Below are positions 24,892 through 37,029 of a stretch of 64,000 bases of DNA, in pieces. The stretch spans positions 40,422,766 to 40,486,765 of the forward strand of contig CM076147.1 in NCBI GenBank assembly GCA_038025085.1. Reading direction: 5' to 3'. The position numbers and the translations under genes were made by a program. This DNA comes from Tetragonia tetragonoides. Lineage: Eukaryota; Streptophyta; Magnoliopsida; Caryophyllales; Aizoaceae. Each line of letters begins with the position of its first letter. The stretch's first letter is position 1. The notes beneath the pieces were generated by a model. It searched no databases. It saw only the letters and a list, made by a program, of their open reading frames with translations, and was not told where the DNA came from.

Positions 24892-27480
24892 TGTTGGTGT
24901 TGTTGGTGGTGGTGTTTTTTCTCTCTCTTAGTGTTGTTGTTAATGTTAGTGGTTGGTGATTGTGGTTTGGGGATGTGAAGATTGTGATGAAATGAAGACA
25001 AAGACAAAGAAGATATAGTAAGAGAGGAGAGAGAGGGGGAAAGAAGAAGGCATTTTGTAAGCAAAAAAGAAGCAGATCAGAATAAATTAAGAAACAGAGT
25101 GTGGCCAATGTACGTTAGAATTAGAAGTGGTCTCTTGGACGTGGGTAAGGGTCAATTCTAGTATTTCTTTAACTAAGTTTGGTTATACCAAATTAAATGA
25201 AAAACGCCAAAAAAATTGTTGGGTTTTGTTTTGATGAGCATTGACAAAACAAAAACTAGGGGCTGGCACCACTTGCTTCCCTCGCCGCTAAAAAATTAAG
25301 TAATATTTCTCCTTTAGTCATTGTTCTTTTCTAGTAGTATGGATGCATTGATTAAACTAAAATGAATTGAAATTCGATCTTTTAAATTGAATTAAATCGA
25401 AATGAATAATAATTTGTTAAATAAAAAGTAGATCACATTATATTACTAAATTAAAGATCTTCATTGAACTGAACTTATTATTAATTAAGTGAAAAAGAAC
25501 ACACGCATTTTATTTTATGATACTTTTTTGATTTGATTGTCTTGAGGGCTATGAGTAGTATTACACTAGTAGTTTGTATATTCATTGAAGATTACTTTTA
25601 ATAGCTCAATTGCTCAGGTAAAGCCTGCTATTATTGGTTCTTTGTTACGTTTTCTAATTATGGTAAAAGTCAATTAAACTAATCCATGTGAAATGTTGAG
25701 AGCACATGGTTTAAAGTTATGAAAATTTTTGACTACCCCTCCAAAACTTACCAATTTGTCCGTCATTTCTTTTTAAAATAGTAGTATCAAGTTTTTGATT
25801 AGAGATATCAAATTTTTTTATTTACATGTATTACTTGAATTCGACATCTTATACATAAGGTCATCTTGTAGAGTGCTTTCATGTTTTTTTTTTTTTCCCA
25901 ATTCAAAGAGACGTACAAATCCGTACACATGAATTTCAATCTAATTCCTATATTAAATTTTGTTATACCTAAACTAAAAAAATAATCACTGAGTTTTACT
26001 AAAATTTGGCATAATAGAAGGAGTATTTAATTTAATTTCATGTAACCTTATCTGGAAGGGGTAAGCCACGTGACGTGGTGGAAGGTTCATGAGTGGCGGC
26101 TTTAGCTAGAGGGGAAGAACCAAGACAAACCCAAAAAGGTTTTGCAAGTGTATCTACTCGGTTGTCTATATGATTGATAGTCTATGCTGAATTGATGATG
26201 TCCGTTCACTGGCTCGTCGGGCTCCTCACTCATCAATTCGGTGATCCTTTGACTCCTACTATGGGTCGCCTCTCCTTCCAGGTTCATCATAGCCTCTTAT
26301 TAGAGTCTTAGCCACTCATCTACACCTAAATAAATGTAATTAATTTAATAATATTAATTTGATATAAAAACAATTAATAATAATAATCTAAAAAATTATT
26401 AATTAATAATAATAAACCTTAGACTATCTTAGACATGCTTCACTTCTGACCTGTGAGGACTTTGTTTAATGTTCTTTCATGTATGGACTTTTGAAAATAA
26501 TAGTATTAACAAGTGGATTTTAGAAAATATTCAATTTGGATTTTTACATCACCGGATCAAATAGTTCAATTACTGTCGAGTTGAGCGAGCCCATAGTGAC
26601 TATGTTAGTGAATTCAAATCTCGAAAGCAAAAGCAAAATATAATACGTGTATTATTTTATTTTTTTATCATTATGTACTATTATTATTCAACGCCTCTCA
26701 TATCCCTAGAAGATTTGAACTATACTTTGATTTACCAGTTGGTCCATGATAGACTAAGTCCACACAAGACGAGTTTGTACTATTATTATTAATTAACCAA
26801 AAGTAACTACCTAGTTCGGTCCAGAAAACACGGACCAAAACCGGTCCTATTTCCGGTCTCAGTAAATGAACTTCGGGCCGTTTTTAATAAAAAACAAAAA
26901 ACAAAGTATGAAGTGCAGCGTTTAGTTTCAAATTTTAAGAAATATTCTCAGTCTCAATCCTAACCTCACTTTACGACACTCAAGTCTCAACCTTCTCTCT
27001 CCCTCCCTTCCTCACTTTCTCTCTCCTTAATCTGATCAGAGACACTATTTTTGAAGATGAAGATCATAGCCAGGCAAAATCAAGTTAGAAGGTAATATCT
27101 TTACTCCGCCCGTCACTAATTAACTACAGTGCTAGGGTTTGCGATTGTAGGGTTGGATTTTGATTTTGTTCTGGGTTTGGGGGATTTTCGATTTGGGTGA
27201 TTGTAGGGGTTTGATTTTGATTTTCTTCTCCGTTTGATGATTCTTCGTCTCTGCAGGCATGTTGTAGGGTATCCATTGGAGAGAGAAAATTGATTTGGGG
27301 TTTCTCGAATTAGGAGGAAAAACTGAATTGGGACTTGATTTAGGGTTTATATGAAATTTGATTATGATATTAATTGGGAGGGCAACAGAAAAAGAAATAC
27401 AGAAAAGTAGTCTTAACTGAAATTGAATCAACTGTTAAGAGAGAGGAAGAGTGCTTTGATTCGAGTCATGGATGTGTGGG
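24892..27480. other. NiR promoter side and AT-rich gene-poor DNA
   Basis: The NiR upstream region runs rightward from 24892. The interval 25200-26950 is strongly AT-rich, with poly-A/T tracts (for example near 25885) and no recognisable gene. From 26950 a CT-rich stretch precedes an ATG at 27056 followed by a good donor (see findings). No complete gene could be built here. Confidence 0.45.
26066..26078. promoter_or_regulatory. Palindromic G-box/ACGT-core pair
   Basis: CCACGTGACGTGG is a perfect inverted repeat about a central G, with two overlapping ACGT cores as bound by plant bZIP and bHLH factors. It lies about 1.2 kb upstream of the NiR start. Function is only inferred. Confidence 0.35.
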
Positions 27481-27484
27481 CTAG

Positions 27485-28430
27485 TTTTTCATTTGGAAGA
27501 CCGGTTCAACTCGGCCCTCTGTTTCAATTCGATCCGGTTTTAAGCCGGTCAAATTCGGCAAAGTATACGGTATTTTTGTCCGGTCTACACCGGATACAGT
27601 CCACCCGTTCAAACCGGTTCTTTTGAACCCGGTCCATTTCTAGGCCGATTTTCCATCCCGATCCATTTCTAGGCCGATTTTCCATCCCGATCCGTTCCTA
27701 AGCCGGTTTGGTTCACTCCCGGTCCGTCTCTGGACCGGCTCCCTATCCCGGTTCTTATAAACCCGGTCCGTTTTAAAACCGGCGTCCTGGACCGGTTCGT
27801 TTAAACCCGGTTCGTACCCTAGACCGAAATTTAAACCGGTTCTTTTGAACCCGGTCCAGCCACTAGACCGGCCTTGTAGTCCGGTTCGTATAAACCCGGT
27901 TCGTATAAACCCGGTTCGATCCAACCTGGTTCGATTCAATCCGGTCCAATCTCTAGACCGGTGTTGTAGTCCGGTTCGATTCAACCCGGTCTAATTCATT
28001 CCGGTCCAACATCTAGACCGGCATTGTAGTCCGATTCAACCCGGTCAAATTCATTCCGGTCCAACATCTAGACCGGCATTGTAGTCCGGTTCGTTTAAAC
28101 CGGGGTCCAACAACTAGACCGGCGTTGTAGTCCGGTTCGTTTAAGCCCGGTTAGGTTCAACCTGGTCCGTCCCTAGACAGGCATTCAAAACCGGTTCGTT
28201 TAAACCCGGTCCGATTCAACCCGGTCCAACCACTAGACCGGCGTTCTAGTCCGGTTCGTCTAAACCCGGTTGGTTCAACCTGGTCCGTTCTTAGACCGGC
28301 ATTCTTAACCGGTTCTTTTGAACCCGGCCCATTCTAAATACCGGTTCCAACCCGGTCCGGCCCTAGACCGGATCACCGGTTATATTCACCCGGTCCATCC
28401 GAACCTGGTGGTCCGGTCTTCGGTTCTTGA
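27485..28430. repeat. CCGG-rich degenerate tandem repeat, period near 60 bp
   Basis: About fifteen degenerate units built from CCGGTTCGTTTAAACCCGGT, a CAACCCGGTCCA block, a TAGACCGGC block and TTGTAGTCCGG. Equivalent blocks near 28118, 28177, 28237 and 28297 are 59-60 bp apart. CCGG occurs several times in each unit. The array ends about 125 bp before the CMP-KDO synthetase ATG, so it overlaps that gene's likely promoter. An antisense open frame of 114 codons across it is a repeat artefact. Confidence 0.85.
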
Positions 28431-28555
28431 CAAAAATGAAACGTTTGCGGTCCTGGTTCTAGACCGATGAACAGCCATAAAAGTAAGTAACCCAAGGAAG
28501 TACCGACAATCATAACTAGAATACCAGAACGCCACTAGAGAAAGAGAGAGAGAAA

Positions 28556-31500
28556 ATGAATCCGATGCCGTATTGTTCGTCATCATCATCGTCGAATTCG
28601 ACAACAAAATCGTGGATTGTACATGGGCTGGTGGCAGGTGCAGCTGTGATGGCGGCAATTGGGGCCCACTCATATTTCTCTCTCCTCCGATCTCGGAAGT
28701 TCCGATCACGGGTAATCGGAATTATACCTGCTCGTTTCGCATCGTCTCGCTTTCAGGGAAAGCCTCTCGTTGAAATTCTCGGCAAACCCATGATCCAGGT
28801 TAATTGTAATACTCCCCTTTTTTCATAAATAAAATTTGATTCTTGTTTTATAATTTATAAGTTCCATTTATGCACATTTTGTTGAACTTAGGTTATGTTG
28901 TAATTGAATTTGGGTACAGGGGATCATATGATCACTGGATGGGTCTAATGATTTTTCTTAATGTGTACTTAGTGGATCTGCAATGTTTAAAGTGTTTAGA
29001 TTAGCTGCACATCCTTAGTTTGATTGGACCTGAGATAGTAGTTGGGATACTTATTAGATTGCTTATGGAACTTTTTTGTGTCATAGCAAATTTAGTGAGA
29101 AAATTATAGGCCTGGAAATGATTTTTTCTTCTTCTTTTTTGGTTGTTGTTGTTGAGGTGGAATCTTTGGATTTGTATGCAAATTACTGCTGTGGTAGACG
29201 GGTAGTTATCTGTTTGGTTTCTTTTATTCCGCCACTGGGGTTTTACTTCAACGGGGTGAACGCTAAAGCACCATTTCCAATTGTTTCTGCAGTGGTGTTT
29301 TCATTTGAAATGACATTGTATTCTGAATTGTTGTATAGTTCTTAAGTTTTTTTTTTCTTTCCTTTGGTTGGAGTGTTGGACATGAGTGATTGCCTGATTG
29401 AGGATATAGTTGTGGACCTTCCTGCATTTCAAATGTCATCAAAGACATTTAGTGGGAAATGTGGATATGACAAACATAGCCAGTGAATCCTATGATGGAA
29501 TATCGGAATATCGTATAATCTGGGTGGAGTTTACTTAACTACTGGGATTGAACTTCTAGAAGGTGTTCTTCGTATCTTTTGAGTGAATATCAGTTAAGTC
29601 ATTGTTGTAGTCTCGTAGAGTTGAAGCAAAAATTCCTAGGGCATTGGTGGTGAAGATTACTTGGTTGTATACTTTTCGCATTGGCACCGTGTTCATGAAG
29701 TCCTTTTATTCCTGTTGTCACGTAATAGTATCAGATGATGCCGTATTGTATTATTAATCTTCTGGATCCTAAATGTTCTTTTTCTCTTCTTTTGTCTCTT
29801 TTCTTCACTCAGAGAACATGGGAAAGAGCGAAGCTGGCTTCTATGTTGGATCATGTTGGTGAGTTCCTTGACTCCAGTTATAATTGCTGATAACTCTTAA
29901 ATGGCCTATTTTAAAGCGAAGGACGTTTTCTTGACAATGAGCAAGGAATTGTGAACTTTCTTTTTCTCCACTTGTGGTCACATCCTGGCAAACACCCTGA
30001 GTCATTGCCTCTTGCTTTTTATTCTTCTTCTTTCCCCAGTTGTTGCTTTCTAGTTTTTTAGATTGTGTTTTGACTCATAACCATTAATCACTTCGGATAT
30101 CACACTGGGAACTCCATGTTCTACATTTTGATCATCGTTTAACTTGGTCTATCAACTAAGTTTGTTTAAAGGCCGTAAAAAATTTATGTAATGATTCTAC
30201 TCCAAAGGAAACATGGTATCCATTTTACTGATTAGCCCCCACATGATGTATAAATCACAATAAATTGGATCAGCAGCATGAATAGTTATTCTTTGTGGGG
30301 GAGGGGGTTGGCAAGTTAAGGGAGGAGAGCGTTCACATACATGTTGGTATTCTTGTTAGGTTTGTCGTTCTTTCGTTAGCAAATAAGATTATAAGCCTTT
30401 TCCTGTTGCAGTTGTGGCAACGGATGACAATAATATTGCAGACTGTTGTTGAGGATTTGGTGCTGATGTGATAATGACTTCAGAGTCTTGCCAAAATGGT
30501 AATAAGCCTATGCTTTCCTGTTATTTCATCAAACAAGAAGTGTGATCATTTTTGCCGTGGTTCATAGGCTCAGACCACGTTCTGATGGCTCATATTACCT
30601 GAAATCTTTCAGGTGCTGAACGTTGCAGTGAAGCACTTCAAAAGCTTAACAACAAGTATGACATTGTGGTCAACATTCAAGGAGATGAGCCTTTGATTGA
30701 ACCTGAGATAATAGATGGGATTGTTAAAGCTTTGCAGGTTTGTCTATAATATATTGTAGCCCTGGATATCATTACTAAGCTTTTATGTTGCTGATTATAA
30801 ATTGATTGTGAAGAATTTCTCACTCCTAGTAATCCTTGGTATAATTTTTGGGATTTGGCATGGTTTGCTACCGTTAAGGCGTTAACACATAGGTTGTCTT
30901 ATGTATTTAGTTATTTAAAGTTGTCGAATCTTCTCGGGTATGAAAATAATCTCTTATTTATCAAGTAGTGTGTGAATAACGATGTTACCTAGGAGATGTA
31001 CTTGAGCTTATATATAAAACTGGTGCTTTATAAATTTCGTAAGATACAGTATCCTAAGATCCGTTGGAACATCTAGAGATCTAATACAATGATACTAAGG
31101 CATATATACACTGTAAATGGTTCAAGTGGCTGTGAAGGAGAAAGTAAATGAAAGACTGTTCTATATTGTTGTACTTTGGTTTTGTCTCATTAAGTATTAC
31201 TTTCCTGTATGTCCCTGATGTGCTTCAATCTTCACCTACAATGTATTTTATGTTAACCCTTGTCCTCCGTTCAAACATGTTCTTATTTTTCAATTGACTA
31301 TTCCATTCCAGCTTTCGCCTCTAATGTGTGGTCTTGAAGTATTTCCAACACTCCATTTTTCCCATTTCTTTTTGTTTTAATTTTCTGTTGATTTGTTCTA
31401 AATTGTCAAGGTCCTATTCCAGTTAATGTTCACAGTGACAATTGCTCTTGATTTTTTGGGGGGTCCTGATAAGTGAATAAAATTAGTTGCAGCATTGCTA

Positions 31501-32635
31501 ATCTTGTGAACAAGTAAAAAATTTGGCCATATGATAATGTAGATTAAACATTTTCTAGTTGCAAGATTTCCTGATTTTGCTGGTAGATGGACAATCTGAT
31601 ACAGACATACAGTGATACATATGCTTTTCTCTGGAGAGTAGTGGTTTGCATAATCTATCCTATACTTGCAACTTTGCAGTCTTCTCCAGATGCAGTTTTC
31701 AGCACTGCAGTCACATCTTTAAAGCCTGAAGATGCTTTTGATCCTAACCGTGTGAAATGTGTTGTTGATAATCATGGTTATGCTATCTACTTCTCCAGAG
31801 GACTCATCCCTTTTAACAAGTTAGCACTGTTCCACTTTCTTTCGTTAAGTTTTTTACAAAAATCCCCTCCTCTGCTACTAATATATTTATATTTTGCGTT
31901 CTTCATCTAGGTCCGGAAAGGTCAATCCAAATTTCCCATATATGCTTCATCTTGGTATTCAGGTACGACAGTAACATGTTGAATGTCTTAAAGATTCACT
32001 AAAAGTAATTCTTTACTATCAACCTTTATCTTCAAATCAGTGATACTTCATCTGCCATGTCTAAGCAGAGCTATGATGCAAATTTCCTTAAAATATATCC
32101 AGAGTTGGCACCTACACCATTGCAGCTAGAAGAAGATCTGGAACAACTCAAAGTTCTTGAACATGGCTATAAGTTGAAGGTATTTTGGACTCTTTATGTG
32201 TTGCATGCCTCTTTTGCCGGTTCTCTTACATTTCCTACCTAGCTGATAAGGCTCTTTTTGAAACAACATTACATCAGAGTGTCAGACTCACACTCAACAT
32301 TGCCTTCTACTACCCCATTTCTGCATCTTCATGTCCGATTATCCTTAATCATGTGCATTTCCCCTCACTCCCCCCCCCCCCCCAAAAATAAAATTTGACT
32401 GTTTTAGAGTCAAGAATAAGGTGTACTATCAATCTATCATACTAGTTTCGGATCTATCAGTCAAGGTTATTATATCTTATGGATCTGTGTCTGTTTGCTG
32501 CATTCTGAGTCATATTCCACATTTCATTTTTATTGCATGCAGGTGATAAAGGTTGACCATGAAGCTCATGGGGTTGATGTTCCTGAAGATATAGAAAAGA
32601 TCGAAAGATATATGCTTGAGAGAAACTTGTCCTAG
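28556..32635 (+). CDS. KDSB: CMP-KDO synthetase (3-deoxy-manno-octulosonate cytidylyltransferase), frame broken by an in-frame TGA
   Basis: Activates KDO with CTP for rhamnogalacturonan II synthesis; the plant enzyme is membrane-anchored, reported in mitochondria. Eight exons: 28556-28798, 29813-29858, 30412-30498, 30613-30737, 31680-31819, 31911-31962, 32069-32179, 32543-32635. All are GT-AG and total 299 codons. A hydrophobic anchor lies at about residues 20-42 ([20 protein letters not shown]). The nucleotide-binding motif is [16 protein letters not shown] at 56-71. [36 protein letters not shown] and [20 protein letters not shown] are intact. Codon 110 (30450-30452) is TGA where relatives have Arg in CCRGFG; CGA to TGA is one transition. 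Every other exon and splice site is sound, so this is either a recent null allele or a sequence error. Confidence 0.85.
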
Positions 32636-34498
32636 TGTGGATGGAAAATTTATCAAAGGAACACTCCGGTACAGCTCAGTGTGAGTTTGTTTTGCTTGTT
32701 TCCGAACCATTTTAGATAACCATAGTGCAAAAGAATATATTCTCTACTTTGTGAATTGCCCAAGCTTATATCTCCTTTAACTTTTGGTGAATAGAAAACG
32801 GAAAGACAAATGCTGTATATGAGTTGTGAGAACCCCTCTTCACTCTAGTGTGTTGTATAGCCAGAAACAGATCATATTATTTTCTTGTTGAGTTGCCTTC
32901 GGATACATTTTTAAAGTTTCAGGTGAAGAGGAATATGCAACTAGATGCCTCTGATTGTAATGAAGTTTTATTCTTTCCAGTTTCTAGCTTACACTTTAGC
33001 TGTGTGATCAGCATCTTCTAGGGTAGTTAACACCATTTCCTACGAGAGAGCGACTTTAAATTTTGGCTCTGTCATAACTGGTTGATCTTGTAACTAGTTC
33101 TAGCAGGAAAAAAAAAAGCTTGGAATTCAGTTAGTACTTTATTTTTTGTTTTGTTTTTTTGAGGGTTATTCAGTTAGTACTTTGATCTATGTTTTGTGTC
33201 CAACATATTTGTTTAAGCTTTGCTGCATGTTAATGTAAAAACTTTTATCCATCAAATAATGTTTTCGTGTGCTTTTCTAATTTGGTGTTCGAATTATTAT
33301 TATTATTTTTTAAATTCTTGTTTGAGGCTCATTCTAAACATAAGTTCCAGCGTGGTGTTCACGGTCCACGTAGACGTAGTACATAGTTATGTTCTTTATT
33401 AAGGGAAAATAACAAAGGCCCTTTGGGAAAGGGTGATTATAGTTTGTACTAAGTCGACTTTCTGATTGTGGTCATTCCAGGGAACCTAGTTAGGGCAATT
33501 GTTAAGAAAGTGTTGCATGATGCCCGAGGCTACGCGGCGGAAAATTAGCCTGAGAACAGGCGTAAACAAGGAATAATGATGTCTGTCTTTCCAACACTAA
33601 TTCAGTAAAATCTTCACACGAGTCTTCCCTAGGGTGGTGCTGGATGTGCTACTCTTGGCAATTAGCATGGAGTTGGATGGTGCTGGACATTGGCATGAAG
33701 ATTAATCTGAAACTGCCTCAGGCAATCCAAATTCCAATGAATATACATATACTGTAGTAGGTAACTTGAGACAGTAGTCAAAAACCCGAAAGCAGCAGGA
33801 TCTTTTTACCTAACGCTTCAAAGTAAGGGTAAATCTCCATATTTGACGTGACGTACTGAATGAAATTCAGATCAACTTGGTCAAAGTTGAGTCTGACTGC
33901 TTGCTACTGTAGTTGATAACCTTCTGAATAGTGTGTTTGAATATGTGAAATATTGTGAATCACCCTTGGTTCAATTAAGTACAATGCTCATCAACTAATT
34001 ACTAAGTTTTTTTACAGCTTTAGGATGGGATCACACTAGGTATTTGGTGATTGTATTTGTTGCATTATACTGTATATCTAAGCCTTTCTGAATAGCGCAT
34101 GCCAGTGATAAGAAACATATATCTTAACTTTGCTTATCAATCTACTCGTAAGTACATAGTAAGAATGTTCATTTCCATTGAACTGAATAGTAATACGTGA
34201 AAGAAAAAGTAGAATACTAAACTCCACTGAACTGAATCGGACAGAATCGATGATTCTAAAATAAGTGGAAAAGAACACGCACTGATTAAGTTGTAAGATT
34301 AATTGTCATATATTAGGTGGAGGGGATATGGAGCATAGGTGCGTGGGAACAGGATTATTGTATGATCAAATGTACTGATACTCTCTAGCTGCATTATGAC
34401 TTGAGTACTAACCAATTAAACAGCATGATCTTGACTACATCAGAAATCACACACTAATCTTTTGTTAAGAGTACATACTGATCTATTGCCTATTGGGG
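32636..34498. other. KDSB 3' UTR and intergenic DNA
   Basis: AT-rich, with a probable 3' UTR to about 33000. Short open frames here (for example 33220-33402) show no family features. No gene, RNA gene or transposon end was recognised. Confidence 0.45.
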
Positions 34499-35288
34499 TC
34501 AATGAGATTTAAGTAAGTGAACCTTGGTCTGAAAAAGCAGGACAGAAACAGAATCAAAAGAGAAGTAGAGGAATCCCCCAGATGAGTGAGTCACATATGA
34601 TCCATAACTCTTCCCAACTATGCAATGCCAAGCTGCTCCATACCGTGCATCAAATTCCTGAACCACACCTCATCAGTCAACCAATTTAAGCATGAAAATA
34701 AAAGAATAAGTAACTGCATACAAAATTTTCAGCTTTTGATTACAATGAGCTTAATAGAAATGACATGCTAAACTGTTTTGTACTTCCTGTTTTTTTTGAT
34801 GAGTAAGTTTTGTACTTCCTTTTAGTAGCGAGGCATATAGATAGTGATTGCATTTCAATCATGTTTCTAATAGAAACCGCCTCTCCAAGTTTAGTGTTAG
34901 AGAGGTAAGGCCGAGTACATCCGACCTTCCTATATACCGTTGAAGCGGGACCATAGGGTAATCGATTATCGATTATGATAATACTAGTGGTAATGCATAA
35001 AATTCATTTGTTATAGGTAGAAACTGGGAAAGAGCTAGAAATAACCTTTTTGAGAGCAAAAGCTAAGTGGCCAGGGTTAAGGCGGGTGGTGCTGTTAGCA
35101 TCAATGAAAGAACTGGTGAAGCGCAGGGCGGTTTCTTGCATAGTGATGGACATGTCTGCCAATTTCAGCTGAGCCTTGAGATGAACAGCTGACACAGCCA
35201 GCTTCACTTCCTCTGATTGTGGTTTATGCTGTTTTTTCTTGTTCCTGATCTCTTTCTCAGTCTTTTGCCATTTCTTTTGGTCTTCCAT
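34499..35288 (-). CDS. Dynein light chain (LC8/DYNLL-type) family protein
   Basis: Small dimeric hub protein of the LC8 family. Flowering plants lack dynein motors, so plant members are thought to act as dimerisation hubs. Two exons on the minus strand: 35288-35046 and 34657-34499, joined across a GT-AG intron to 133 aa. The second exon is short and easily missed. After a Lys/Gln-rich N-terminal extension of about 35 residues come LKLADMSITMQETA and HLAFALKK, then EFDARYGAAWHCIVGKSYGS, YVTH and FLYFSFDSVSVLLFQTK. This follows the LC8 fold order, including the KKEFD..Y...WHCIVG..FGSYVTH signature. The intron falls exactly at KK/EFD. The N-terminal extension marks it as a plant variant rather than the short canonical form. 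Confidence 0.88.
34865..34965 (+). mobile_element. Possible degenerate SINE remnant in dynein light chain intron
   Basis: GAAACCGCCTCTCC followed by GGTAAGGCCGAGTACATCCG and ACCTTCC resembles the SINE-like block at 5522-5640. It is antisense to the host gene, strongly decayed, and has no visible target-site duplication. Confidence 0.35.
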
Positions 35289-36246
35289 TAGAGAAAACTA
35301 AAGAGTAGAGAAGGTGCTTTAGGTGAATTTTGACAGTGTGGAGTTATACTGAAGTGAGATTCTGAAGGGAGATGGGGTGGCCAGAAGCCTATAAATGATG
35401 CTTGATGAATGATGATTAGTTAGTCACACTGACAAGTTCACTGTCACACAGCATCAAAATGATATGGAAAACATACGCCATCCTTTGCTTGTTTGACCAA
35501 ATTATGTGATGTGATGTAGTTAGGAATTAGAATGGAGGGAGAATTACGGTGGTACTCCCTACTCCCTAGGTGTGGGCAGGCCCTAAAGTAATGTCTATTT
35601 CAAAATTTTGTCTGTAGATTCTATGTTTATTAGAGCGAAAAATAAAATTATTTACTCAAAATTTACCATGTATTGCGAAATCTCTTAAAATTTACCGTTG
35701 AAGCGGTGTTATCATTAAATACATGTTCTATTTCACTTATCCTTCCCTTGTTAAGATCAATTCAGAGATATACTAGTATTTACCTTTCACTAAAATTTTT
35801 GGAGACCTACTCGTACTGATAACATGTTGTAGAGTAGAATCATTTAGAGATGAGAATGAAATGCTTTTGATTGCATACTAAACGTTTACAACCTAGGGTA
35901 TTTATAGATCCTATGGACATAGGTTACAACCAATTATCCATCGCGGGTGCACATGTTACATGCATATAGTTAGAGCTTGTAAAAATTGACCCGACCCGAT
36001 GACCGACCCGAACCCGACCCGCCACAGACCCGACCGAAACCCGACCCGACAAGATTCAAACCCTAAATGACTCGACCCGTTTTGACCCGAGATCGAAATG
36101 ACCCGAACCCGACCCGAACCCGAATGTTGTGAGACAATATTTGACAAACCCATAGGTAACCCGAAACCGAACCCGTATTTGACCCGATGTATTTGACCGA
36201 CCGAAACCCGACTTGACCGACCCGTTTGCCAGGTCTACATATAGTC
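35289..36246. other. Intergenic DNA with a low-complexity ACCCGA stretch
   Basis: The upstream region of the dynein light chain gene lies at 35289-35550. From 35985 to 36235 the sequence is a degenerate simple repeat of GACCCGA and GAACCCGA units on an otherwise AT-rich background. No gene was recognised. Confidence 0.5.
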
Positions 36247-36263
36247 ATATAGAGACAATCTAA

Positions 36264-36460
36264 ACCAAGGAGGTGTGGTTGAGTGGTAGGGACTCATCCA
36301 TCCTTAACCAAGGTCTTGGGTTCAAATCTCGCCTTGGGCATGGAGCAACTTTAAAATCTTTGGCCAGCTATCCCACCCTTTGAGGTGCCTACAAGCCAGC
36401 GCGAGGAAATAGTCACTGTGGTCGACGGTGGATACCCTTGGTTGTGAACAAAAAAAAAAT
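36264..36460 (+). mobile_element. tRNA-derived SINE with poly(A) tail and target-site duplication
   Basis: Internal Pol III promoter boxes are visible: box A GTGGTTGAGTGGTAGGG and box B GGTTCAAATCTCG. The body is about 190 bp and ends in an A run at 36450-36459. The 17-bp flanks ATATAGAGACAATCTAA (36247-36263) and ATATAGAAACAATCTAA (36461-36477) differ by one base, which defines the insertion precisely. Confidence 0.88.
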
Positions 36461-36477
36461 ATATAGAAACAATCTAA

Positions 36478-37029
36478 TAAAAGCTACTTTATTCGTTGTA
36501 TTAATTAAATTTTATCTCTACATGCATAGATTGGGGTAAGTCAACTTAACTCTTCCATACACAGATTAAATGAATTAACTCCTGATAAACCATTCACATA
36601 TTTTGTTTTATTCTCATAACCATTCAATTCATATACTAACAATTATTATTTTATTACCACATAAAAATCAATTTGGTGCATGAAAAATGTAGGTAATCCC
36701 TCTCAAAATCATTAAAAAAAAAAAATGTAGGCAATTGGGGCAGGACGATTTTATTTTGTGGTTGAGCGATAGTCATGAAAAATGTAGTTTGATTATGTAC
36801 GAAATGGACAAAGACGTAAAAATCACCAAAACACACACACCTCTTTTTTGCCTCATCCAATTCAACCACACTTCACTTCCCCTCATCCATTCGTCAATCG
36901 TCACCCCCCCCCCCCCCCAGCTTAGCTTAACCCGAAAAGAAAATCACACCACCAAACCAAAACCCACACTCATCAACTCTCTCTCTCTCTCCTCAAATCC
37001 AGCCAGTCTCAGATCTCTCTCTCTCTTCA
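36478..37029. other. Thioredoxin m promoter and 5' UTR
   Basis: AT-rich upstream sequence, then a C15 tract at 36904-36918 and CT-rich leader immediately before the ATG. An open frame at 36735-37169 overlaps the thioredoxin start in another frame and is not considered real. Confidence 0.45.

Noticed and set aside
27640..27984. Minus-strand frame of 114 codons rich in RTGFIRTGL
   Set aside because: It is a translation of the CCGG-rich tandem repeat.
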